The translations under genes were made by a program, and so were the position numbers. The notes beneath the pieces were generated by a model. That model made no database searches, was not told the DNA's origin, and saw nothing but the letters and a program-made list of their open reading frames with translations. Below, in pieces: positions 1 through 10,700 of a stretch of 64,000 nucleotides of DNA (position 1 is its first letter; each line of letters opens with the position of its first letter). The stretch lies in NCBI RefSeq assembly GCF_964204865.1, contig NC_135257.1, positions 14,964,151-15,028,150 of the forward strand. Direction: 5' to 3'. Origin of the DNA: Styela clava (lineage: Eukaryota > Chordata > Ascidiacea > Stolidobranchia > Styelidae).

Positions 1-445
1 CGACACCACAGTGATAAAAACAACATTGTATGACCAGAAACGATCGAGTACGTTATAGTTATTTTTCCGATGGTACAATATTGTATACGAAAACAGTTGA
101 ATAATATAACGTTAATAAAAGCAACGCAAGTTGCTATTTGAAATGCAATAGCCGCGATTATACAATATCGCATATATTTTCCCCAGTCTAAGTCTCCCGA
201 GTCTCTGGATCTTCTGTATCTTCGTTTTATTCTTCCGTTAAATCTGAGCATTGCGATGAGCAAATGTGCAAAAATAACCAAGTACATAACCCTGATAATA
301 CTATAGAAGATGATCTCAAAATCGCTGTATTCAACAAAAATGTTTGTGTCGTTCAACTGGGCATATTCCGTTTTGTTCCACAACTGGACAAATTGGAAAA
401 AAGTAACATTATCTTCAATCATCATCCTTTTTTGATAATTTGATA
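1..445 (-). CDS. Polycystin (PKD)-family-like membrane protein, partial exon at the window edge
   Basis: On the minus strand an open frame of about 148 codons runs from a plausible 3' splice site (TTTTCTTCACAAACAG, ending at 446) out of the window at base 1, with no stop. The protein starts SNYQKRMMIEDN, has a stretch with LWNKTEY, then a hydrophobic helix ending in LRFNGRIKRRYRR, a second helix (YCIIAAIAFQIATCVAFINV), then a segment with ILFNCFRIQYCTIG. In polycystins, a transmembrane helix ending in a 'LRFN.R' motif, a basic linker, another helix and then 'lFg..i..y.T.g' lie in that order in the channel region, so I infer a divergent PKD1/PKD2-type protein. This rests on motif order from memory, not on an alignment. 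A different polytopic membrane protein remains possible. Further exons would lie outside the window and probably upstream at higher coordinates, but I could not find them. Confidence 0.4.
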
Positions 446-3013
446 CTGTTTGTGAAGAAAATAAATTATTAGAATATGATAGATTACGGAATAATGACAA
501 TGCGTGTTATATTCGTACTAGGCATAAATATAGTCATGGCAGAATTCTATGTTCTAACACTATTTTTACCTATTTGTACAATGAGCTACTTGCGACACTC
601 AAATATCAATATATTATATATATTTCATACTAATAACGCCATGAACTGTAATGTAATGAAATGTAATAAACTTGACATGGTTTTTGTTTCCTTCCATGGG
701 TACACAAATGGATAATTTTGTCTGAAATTCATTGCCATCTCCGTTATCCGATACTTTAGCAGGAATTTGTAAAGGCTTGTAAAGGCATGCTGAAACGAGA
801 ATATGCTTTTTTGTTACTCATTATAAAACATTGATAATGCTTACTTAGCATAATGAATGGGAAAAACTTTTATCGAAATAAGCGAATTAAGAGACGATTA
901 GTTTGGTAAAATTTCCAGTTAGACGACAGACGAATAATTGTCTTTCCTCTAATATAAAATAGATACGCTTTGCTGTTGTACCGGTCTACTGGATTCCCCT
1001 ACGTCTATTACTGAATATGAACTAATTATGCGTGTCATTGCGTTGTCAATTTGCAAAACATGTATTACGGTTATCGGATTATCTCTTTCGAAACGACGCG
1101 TAAATTTGTTATACGTTTTGCAATTTTAAATTGCTTTGAAATTTTCAGTGGCTGAAGATTGATTTTTTTGTTGGAAGACTATTTCTTTTATTCATTACTA
1201 AATTTTCTATGAATCCCATGAGATCTAATATTTCATCCAAAATTTCACTGTATCACTTTTTTAATGGGCGAACACGGTTTTTAATCCGCCCAGCGTGACG
1301 TGAGTTTTTTGAGGTTACCGGTAATGCTAAAGGTAAGATAGACTACTGCTTCTCTTGGTGTCAGTATTTGTAGACTGTGGTATCTGCTGTTATGAAACCG
1401 TAGTAAATCGAATTAGTTGGTATTTCAATTCACGTTGAAACATAATCGTCACGGGACCTGGAAAATCCGTGTACCGGTCTAGCTGTCTGACAAACGAGGA
1501 GCGTCTGGCCCCACAGGTACCGGTACTGGTAAGTTACCCCACCGCATATGATTATCGGGGAATCGAATAATTTTATTATTATTTTGCCCTAGTAACGGAG
1601 CAGTGACTCGGATCATTTGATATTTCAATTCATGTTGAAATTGGTCATTGCCACAGGACATGGAAAAGCTATGACAGACCCTGTACCGTTATTTGTACCC
1701 CGATCCAGGTTCTAGTAAGTTAACGCATATGATTTTGGGACGTTTTTTCATGGGAAATGGTTGACTGCGGTACCTGATCCGGTAATACAGCAGTGACTCA
1801 GATCACGTGTTTAAACATAATCAGAAAGAAGGAATCATTGTCACAAGACCTAAAAAGCTATGACAGTTCCTGTACCGTCACGGTACCACGATACAGGACT
1901 GGTAAGCTACCGCATATGATTTTTGAGGAATTGCTCTGCGTGTCCATATATTTGAGCATTGCTCGTTACGAGCATACGTCACACATATATGTTTGTTCGA
2001 TAAATAGAAAATCTTTAATTAAATACACATTAAGAAAACCATTTTTTACAAACACGATAATGAAATTCTAATCCTTTTTCGAACATTAATATTTTAAACT
2101 GCTTGACGACTCATCCTCATATTTCAATACATTATTAACGTATTTGGGAATAATCAGGTATATATAATAGGATATATGACATCTGACTGTTGATCTCACG
2201 ATCTGGCAAATAAAAAATTCAATGAGTACATCTTAGCAAATGGATTAAAGCAGGTGATTGACAGTGTAACAGTAGAGGTTTGCAGCTGTTTATTGTAATA
2301 TTTATTATCTGCTTATCGCAAGTCAACAAGACGATTTCTGAATTTCGTCTTGCACGGAGTCTTTTTTTTAATGAACTGTTCACAGAAATATGTGATGACG
2401 GAAAAGAGATCATTTTTATGCATGTTTTTCAGATTTTTGTTACAGATCCTTTAAAAATATGCAAATCATTTCCATGCTAGGCTTGTTTGTGATGAACGAT
2501 CGCTTGTAATTTTGTTGTTCTTCGATAATTTTTGAAGGATTGTAAATTCGGCGAGTAACTAGTGAACGGAAAAGAGCATCCAGAGGCACTTTTCGATCAA
2601 TATGTCTTTGTCGTATTTGATTCACAAGGCTATGGTAGAAATTTTGACTGTGTATATACCTCTATATATATAACTTATATTTCATCAATATCAGAAAGCT
2701 GTTGACACCAAATTGAGCATGTGGCAAATATCGAGACATGCTCATCAATTTTTTACCGAAATCAAAATCTATTTATGTTTAAAACTCATTTGGTCATATA
2801 TTTAGAATGATAAAACAGAGATGATTGGCAGAACCCAAATGTATTTTGAATTAAAAAAATGACAAAAGTTAGAAACTTGAAAATAAGAATCGAAGCTATG
2901 CAATCCCAGACTTCAATAGTAACATGTATAAAGACGCCGTAAATAAACTTTTGAATGTTGTGAAATACGAAAATTTATTTACAGGTGAGACACGTACGCT
3001 AATCACCCAAACG
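446..3013. other. Intergenic/intronic DNA; no supportable gene
   Basis: AT-rich DNA on the upstream side of the minus-strand membrane-protein exon. The short open frames here show no recognisable domain. The only clear structure is the three-unit tandem repeat at about 1370-1935, listed separately. Some of this stretch may be intron of the gene that runs off the left edge. Confidence 0.6.
1370..1935. repeat. Three-unit degenerate tandem repeat, period about 186 bp
   Basis: The anchor (G/A)GTAAG(T/C)TA...CGCATATGAT occurs at 1528, 1714 and 1901, so the spacing is 186 and 187 bp. Other parts recur at matching offsets: GTGACTC(G/A)GATCA at about 1603 and 1794, CAATTCA(C/T)GTTGAAA at about 1427 and 1626, and AAAAGCTATGACAG at about 1664 and 1853. 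Units are roughly 75-80% alike by eye. This looks like a small satellite or segmental array rather than coding DNA, because the repeats are interrupted by stops in all frames. Confidence 0.65.
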
Positions 3014-3021
3014 TATTAGAT
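3014..3021. repeat. Left 8-bp target-site duplication (TATTAGAT)
   Basis: TATTAGAT lies directly before the transposon end CAGGGTGG and recurs exactly at 3473-3480, directly after the other end. Confidence 0.85.
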
Positions 3022-3472
3022 CAGGGTGGTCTAAACCCAGGCCCGCGGGCCACATGTGGCCCGCCGCTTCATTATCTGTGGCCCGCGTCACATTTGGAGA
3101 GTAATCGATAAATCGCATTTCGTGTTGTTTCGTAATCAAATTTATCAGAAAAATCTTTTGACATATTGTTTCATCACTAATGTCACTGAATTGACTAGTG
3201 TTATGGCTGGCTGAGGCAAATAACGAAGTTGAATGATGTGCTTGGCAGTCTAAATTATGATCTGGCTTTCTATCTTTTTGGTCGGAAATATACTGAAAAT
3301 CGAATGCAAATTCTATTAGCCTGGGATGGCTATGTCTGATAACTATGTGTTTGCACAATAAAAGTGTTTATTTTGTATTGCACTGTTTATCTATTCTTGG
3401 CACTATTGTGGCCCGCGAACAATGAAAATAAAAATTTGTGGCCCGCGGAGCCGACAACTTGAACCCCCCCTG
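3022..3472. mobile_element. hAT-superfamily non-autonomous DNA transposon, complete (451 bp)
   Basis: The left end begins CAGGGTGGTCTAAACC and leads into GGCCCGCGGGCCAC. The reverse complement of the right end begins CAGGGGGGTTCAAGTT and leads into CCGCGGGCCAC. These imperfect terminal inverted repeats carry the 'GTGGCCCGC' blocks common in hAT elements, and a perfect 8-bp duplication (TATTAGAT) flanks both sides. The 8-bp TSD plus CAGGG...CCCTG ends is diagnostic of hAT. The minus-strand open frame across it (to 3358) is too short for a transposase and I recognise no domain in it, so the copy must have been mobilised in trans. With the TSD still exact, the insertion may be fairly recent. Confidence 0.85.
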
Positions 3473-3480
3473 TATTAGAT
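3473..3480. repeat. Right 8-bp target-site duplication (TATTAGAT)
   Basis: Exact copy of 3014-3021 on the other side of the hAT element. Confidence 0.85.
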
Positions 3481-3539
3481 ACTATGCTGATTTTGAAAAT
3501 ACGTCTAGAATCTCATAGCTGTGGCAAGGTGTAGGTGGA

Positions 3540-3672
3540 ATTTTCACGGTTGCAAAAGGCCGTGGATGCAAATGCACGTGGGTTTAAATATCAATGAATG
3601 AAATTGTTCGTGGGTGGATATGTCCACGAGTGCAATTTATGTTCGGTGCTAAAATCTGTGGGTGCAAATGTT
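3540..3672. repeat. Cluster of degenerate GTGGGT(G/T)(C/T)AAAT motifs
   Basis: Variants CGTGGATGCAAATG, CGTGGGTTTAAATA, CGTGGGTGGATATG and TGTGGGTGCAAATG recur at irregular 25-50-bp spacing. A similar cluster occurs at 12770-12935, so this is a small dispersed repeat family. No function is apparent. Confidence 0.5.
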
Positions 3673-3793
3673 GGATTTTTTTTTCTATTCTTGTTGTTGT
3701 TAATCTTGTTAGAGTGATGGTTGTTGTTAAAAATATCCCACTTCAATTAGTGTAACACTCGATTTTAAGTATAATGCATTCATTTTTTATTTT

Positions 3794-3818
3794 CGTGTCC
3801 ATATATTTGAGCATTGCT
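3794..3818. repeat. 25-bp exact repeat shared with 1939-1963
   Basis: The sequence starting CGTGTCCATATA and ending GAGCATTGCT is identical at both places. A third, weaker copy (GGTGTCCCTATATCTTAGCA) lies at 4362-4381. It is probably the core of a dispersed element. Confidence 0.5.
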
Positions 3819-6800
3819 TGTTCGTTATATATTTTCATGCATATACCGCAAGTAGCCTACCCCCCGTTTTATTTTAATCATTCACTTCCTCCGTTTAATA
3901 ATTCGGATATTACAGTATGTCCCATTTCTCCCAATAAATTGTGCATAATCGAGATATTACTGTGACTTTAAAAACATACACATTTGTAGGATTACAAGGG
4001 ATGTTACCGATTTTGTGAACCGTGTGACGTGCTACTCCATAAAATATAAATAAATAAATGTCGTACACAATAGATGGCGGTATAGTAGATAAGGCATGGC
4101 GCTCATGTTTTTGTCGGACTAGAAAACGCTTTTCTCCCCACCCTCAGGACCAATCACCCTCAAATTAAGGATAAAAGTATATGGAACTTAATTTATGTGA
4201 TAAATTCTAGAATTTGCTCTGGACCCTGCAGGGTCTGTTTCCCAATCCTAAATTTTGACGGTAGGAGATAATCTACTACCACGCACCCCACCATTTTGTC
4301 ATCGATTTCGGGGCGAGTTAATTCTCATAAATGATTTATTCATTGATTTGGTACCACGTTGGTGTCCCTATATCTTAGCATTGTCTCCTTGTTTTGAAGA
4401 AGCAACAGCCAGTTGCCTCTGCCACCACTGCCTCTTGTAAATAATTGATTATTGCTAGGTTGACTCCGTTAAATGCCTGGGCGTTAGCACTGCATTCATC
4501 TTTCTCGTTTACACTTTACTTCACTTTTGTTCAAGAATCACGCTAAAATGATATATAACATAAGAGTAGGCTATTCTTCTGTTTTCGTCACCATGAAACA
4601 AACCATTAGGTTAAGATAACAAGTCCTTTATTTGTGATTTATGACAACATTATCATGTTTTCAGTTGTGGTAAATAGAAGTTATTTTTAAACTATGAAAT
4701 AGGTTTCAGAAGATTTACGAAGACCTGGGGCGTTATAGATAATAATCAGCTTTTTAAATACCGCTAACGTTTGTTGTTGTATTTGTAAATGTTGATTTTA
4801 TCAATATGCACATGTACGAGAAGTTTCTACGAATGGTACTCCGCGTTTAGTAATGTGGACTGACGAATATATATGTTCCTATATGTTATTTATCAGTGAT
4901 CCCGTGTATTAAAAAAAAAGAGTGAAATATCGGACCCTGTAGGACTCGGGAATTATTTGTAAAAACAAAAGTAATAGTGTTCTAAAGACTTTTTCCACTT
5001 TCAAAAGCGATTTGATCACAACAGTTCAACAAAACGATATATGGGAACAGTTTGTGTACAACAAACGCTCATTCACAGTATGGTCTAATGATTGTTTTTG
5101 ATTGGCATTGATGATAGTTCTGCGAATGTAATCAACTATGTCTAACGCTTCCCGAGGTTACAGTCACCTTGTTGTGTTAGATTAGGTGTATCATGTTTTG
5201 CACATCATGTTCTGGCGTCTTGCTGTGGTGTAGCACTAAATTGGAAACGATTTACAACCGCATGGCGAATCGGCGAAACTCTCGTAAGCCATTTCGTTTT
5301 GTGAAGATTGAAGTCACCCATTTCAAATGACAAATCATATTTAAAAAGTGAAGACACAAAATCGACCATTAACTTATTTATATTCAAAATGAATGAGAAA
5401 AGGCGTCAGTTTGAAATCGTTCCTATTTTGCAAGAGTTTTTGATAGACAAAATCAAGTTGAATTTAAAACTGAATTGAAAGTACATAAAATCGTTGTAAT
5501 AATGATTGAAAACTATTCTGACTTGGAAGAAAGTAAAATAGAATGTGCCATAGTGTTTATGTTTTCACGGGCATTTCAATTTTCTGCCGAAGGAAAATTC
5601 ATCATGTGTTTAGCATTACCGGCACAGACGATCAGAAATTAACATTTTAATGTTGAAATGGTCGACGCGCATTGATTTTTTTCATATTCTTTCCATAGTA
5701 GACGTTGTTGTTTGTTTTGTATCTAACGTGGAATGTAAGGTGACATTGGTCGAAATCTACGTGTCAGATCAGAGCACGGATTTCGTCATGTCACAAATAC
5801 AAACAAAGCTGATGATGTTTTTCCTCGATAAAGTAAATACCAAAATAAAAATACAAGCAGGACATTGTATTCGAACTTATAATAAATCATATTTATCCAA
5901 TCTATGTGCTTTTTGTAGTTATTTATCCTAAACCAAATCATTATACCCGAGTCCGGGCACATTTTTTATGAGGACCACCACTCAGACCAGGATAATTCAT
6001 TTCTGATGTGACATAAAATTAAATCAATTTTACGTTTTTTGTAATAATCTCGAAAATGACGGAAACCCAAGGTTCAGGATAACAAGGTCACAATGTCACG
6101 ATTATCCACAAATCGAGGTTCAATTTCCTTATACACTGTATCATATCTTCGCATATTTAAACTAATAATAACGGTGACTCATCACAAATAACTAGTGTCC
6201 TTGATATTTCAATAAATAAATAAATAAGTTTTGCAGGAATTTGCGTTTTCGTAATACTGAGTATTTTCTGCAACCAAAATTAGGAAACCATTTCGGTAAA
6301 TTAATCATTGTAACTGCGTTTGTAGGACGTTTTCGTTACAAGAATATACAGAGTGCGATATGGTGCTCCGATTTAAAGTCAGCAAGAGTACGTTGAGTTA
6401 AACTTGCGATTTTCTTATGGTGAATTAAATCAACAGCCAAAGGTATTTTTGGAATTGTTATCCGATGGATGTAATATACGATGCTACAATCATGCTTGTA
6501 GTTGTGTATTAATGTGATTAGACCAAAACATTTCATGTTTTGCTCCCATAGTATTATGAGCTGCATGCAATTAGTCAATATTTGTTCAAATTCTCCTCGA
6601 TTTTAAATTATTTCTTAAGAACCATCGAGCAATATTATACTGCGCAACGATTTGGGCACAATTCTGCTTGTAAAAAACTGTTGACTATTGAAGTATGAAT
6701 CAATAATAATATGTATGGAAGCACTAAATTCCCGTCAATAAAGTCATTTTAAGGCTTAATGTCAAGATTTGCATTGATGCAGAGAAATTAATACAGAATC

Positions 6801-7757
6801 TTATTTTATTACAATGTCCGTGTAAATTATTTTAACGCAATATTTCCGATCGGATTTTCTTGAAAATCGTGAATCTTAAAAAAAAAAATTATATATATAA
6901 TTACTCTATATTTAACACGTAATTACATATGCTGAAAGTTCATGTGTCTTAAGCAGCTTATATCGTATTTAACTATTTATACCTTATTTTGGCGAGTTTT
7001 GTGACCATTTCAAGCAAAGAGATTTGAATTAATCCATATTGTTTTTTAATCATGCCCTGCTCCAAAATATCAAATTTGCATACAAATATATTATAGCTAA
7101 TTTGATGAAGACACAATCGAGTGTTCTCATACAAAGTACGCACTCTATGACATCAGATCCTATAACATTAGAAACAAGAAATTTCAGTGGATGCATATTT
7201 TTGGCACTGATTTCTCTAATTCCATGTTATGACCTAAATCTACAGTCAACATTTATCTTTTTAAAAATATATCATTCATGCACGCCAGACGCACAATTGA
7301 GGTAAACGAGCATGTAATCAAGTTGTCGTTAACTATTGAAAACGACACTTGATTTCATTCACCGATATAGCAACAAGAATTGGAATTGCTAACCGCGTGT
7401 GTATTGTTGTGGCGCAGTTATCGTGATAAACATCTACGCCTTGACGTAAGGGGATTGTAAGAAATAAACAAAGAGCAAAAACCAGTTCAACTTTTAATTT
7501 ACTAACTTTTAATTTTATTCTGTCATCACAAAAACGAATGCGGAAATATATTATGATACATTATCACAATATAAGACCTATTAGCCTCAGGGTCTCGAGG
7601 TTCAAGTTTCTCGCTGTGCAAGCATATTTACGAACGGAAAAAACGGAACCTCGACAATGGCATGAATATAAAGTCTGGCTGGCTAACTTATTCTCAAATC
7701 ACATAAAATATCTTGGTGGATCGAAGGCACGCGGCGAATAGGAGGAATCGAACCAGC

Positions 7758-10700
7758 ATGCATTCGTCCATAGAAATTTTACTCGTTGCAGTCGTGTTGA
7801 CGAGCGAGGTGTTATCACTAAGTGAGTACATTTCATATGTTTTTATATATATATCCGAATATTTCATAGCTAACATATCAACAATTAAATCTAGTTACAT
7901 ACATTCATAAATCAGACTGTTTTCTTATAAACGGTCAACTATTTAAATGGTCGGAGATGGACGAGATTCGATGATGTTTGTGGGTCTGGATGAATATAAA
8001 TTTTTCTTTCGCAAAAGGCACGAATCTAACAAACAAATGTAAGCCCGCAGTTGAACTATTACTAGATCACATCATTTATGACATTAGATAGTTAGTTGGT
8101 ACATTTCAATTATCTTCACAAGAGTTTCACGTGGCTATAGGTAGATAATAATAGTCGAAGTTTAGCATTTTATTTTTTGACGATTTCGCGTATTACCGAT
8201 TCGTTAAGCTGACGTGATTTTCGATCTCATAATATTTCTGTGACACAAAATCTAAAATGCGAAAAAATGAGTCGCAAAAACTCTAGATAGACGGTGCAAT
8301 TCGGTCTGCTATCGGCTCAGTATAATTTTCCAAATTCCGAGAATCAGGTTTATAACTAGATGTGTAAATGTCTTCCAATTATTTAACGACACTACAACTT
8401 GTACAAAATTGTTGAGATGAAATAACACAGAAAGAGGATTGTTGCAATCAGGACTTAGGAGACTGCCATAGGGCAGCCGAAGTTAGGTATAAGGGGCATC
8501 ATTATCAGAAACTCGTCCTGGGCAGCACATAAGTTTGGCAGGCCCCTGGTTACAGTACAAACTAGTTTCACATAATGCGCTGTCAATCACTAGTGATTCT
8601 TGATTAAATACTCTAATAAAAGTATACGAACGTTTTCATGATAATTGTTTTCACTGAAATCCCACATTAAAGACGATTTGTTTCGCACTTAAACGTAAAT
8701 TGCTAGTTTCTGCATCTTTTAACTTTGATTGCAAGTAACGATTATTCAAATAATAAAATGAATAAATTACAAATAAATTACGTCCTATCGTAATTGATGT
8801 GGTTACAGCGATTTCAAATATATATGTATTGGGAAAACTGTGTCACAAGATTTTAAGATCACTAACTTTTCTCAATCCTATCTTTGAATTAGGTTCTAAT
8901 AATAATTTTATTGAGATAAGTTCAGCGAGCTGTTTCTCGGATTTTAAAAAATAACTGAAAAATTTAAGCATATACAATAAAAGAATCTGGAAACAAAATT
9001 CAATTTAATGCCTCTGCTACGAGATATAATTCAGGAAAAAATAGAATGTAAATAAAAACAAACAGACTAAGTTTCGATATTCTCTGTTCGCACACAATAC
9101 GGGGCATTTCCGATATAATTAAGAAGTGCTTGAAGACGGTAATTGGTTTAATTTTCTTGGCCTGAGGTTTTGTTCACAAAAAAAGTCTACTTCCGGATCA
9201 CAGTTTTATTCTAAAGCACAGTTTTATTCTAAAGCATGTATTAAGTACAATTGTGTTAAGTGTTTGCTTTGGTGGTTATACTCGATTTTTATTTACGCAG
9301 TTTCCTCTTATTGTTGGGTGAACTAATGTGAGACTCATACCGGTTAAATCAAAATCATGGCGAATAATGAATTATAGAAACATTGCGCCCGCGCGTGAAA
9401 ATTTTTTTCGGATCGCCGTCAAGAGGGTCTAATTTATAGTTTTCATACATGATAATACCTCTCTTGTAATGTAATACATCGAACTTTTCTTTTAACGCAC
9501 GCTTTCAACCTACACACACACACACATATATATATACATATTGCGCGCAAAGAAACGTGTAATTGAATTTAAGAAAGTCTGCTGACCTCCGGGAACAAGG
9601 CGTTGAAAAATATTTGCTCAATATAACTAAACTGAAACAGAAATTGTTTGTTACTCAAAAAGGATGTCCTGGTACAATTCCACTTCAAAACAAATGCAAA
9701 GGAAAGAGGTGCATTCCGCGTGTGAGAAGAACTGAAATTGACTGGAATTCGGCGTCAACAAGAGGCTTCACAGTCACTTGGTTACCGGAACCTTCCGCCC
9801 AATGCTACTATGTAGAACTGTTGAATTCATATACAATTCACGTGTTACGCGTAATTCCATGTCACGAAGGGACTACGATCGAGGTAAGAAGTGTCACGGG
9901 AACGATAGTTATCCTAGGCCTAATTTAATTAACATCCTTAGATGGAGAGTTTTGACAATATTATAAAAAATACAAAGCCATCTAAGGAAAAGCATTTTGA
10001 ATATGTTTGGAGTTTCTGGTGACATATACAGTAAACTCACGCATTTTCTTATTAATGATAAATATACGTTGGCCTACCGTTACAGAATTTTTCATAATAT
10101 AGTCGACAAAAGACACGAACGTAATATTTTTGAAATTAAACAACTCAGCAGGTATTTATCGAATAGCTCTCTAATGAACAAATCCCAACGATAAAAGATA
10201 TCGATCGTAGAACTTAGTACGGCTGATAGCAAGTAACTTTAATATTTACCTCAAGTCATTTTAGATAAACTACTTGATGACACATTTACCCATGTTTTCT
10301 AGTTTTCCAACCTCTCTCCTTGGAGGATTTACGGAGTTCAAGTTAGCGCGGTCAGTTATGACTGTCGACGCGGTAAACAAGGAGTTCCTGCACGTGTGCG
10401 AACACTCTGGGCCCCAACTACTACTCGAGCGGTACGTAATATAAAGAATGATAACCGAAGAGAACTTGCTAAAATATTGTTTGAAATGAAGCCATTCTAG
10501 TGCAAGATTATGCAAATGAAAAGTGTAAAGCAATAAACCAATAACAACGAGATATTTAAAGCATTTCTATCACCAGCATCTAATCCGAATTGTATGATGA
10601 TACATGGGATATCTTAGTTGAACGCTTCCAATGCTCATTCATTTAAAATGATTTAATCTAATTCTAACCTACAGACAACAACGAGGCCCATGCCAACACC

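Larger units (their letters stand above)
3481..7757. other. Intergenic DNA between the left repeats and the mosaic-protein gene
   Basis: No gene is supportable here. Notable content: a GTGGGTGCAAATG-type motif cluster (3540-3672), a 25-bp sequence shared with 1939-1963 (at 3794-3818, weaker at 4362-4385), and a 14-bp perfect palindrome GACCCTGCAGGGTC at 4222-4235. Open frames such as the one at 5650-5931 have no recognisable domain or good codon pattern. The last part presumably includes the promoter of the gene beginning at 7758. Confidence 0.5.

Noticed and set aside
2999..3358. Minus-strand 119-codon open frame as a real gene
   Set aside because: It lies mostly within the hAT element, runs over the GC-rich inverted terminus and shows no domain.
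7690..7760. tRNA gene on the minus strand suggested by GCTGGTTCGATTCCTCC
   Set aside because: The word looks like a T-arm, but the stem does not pair properly and no cloverleaf or acceptor stem is found around it.
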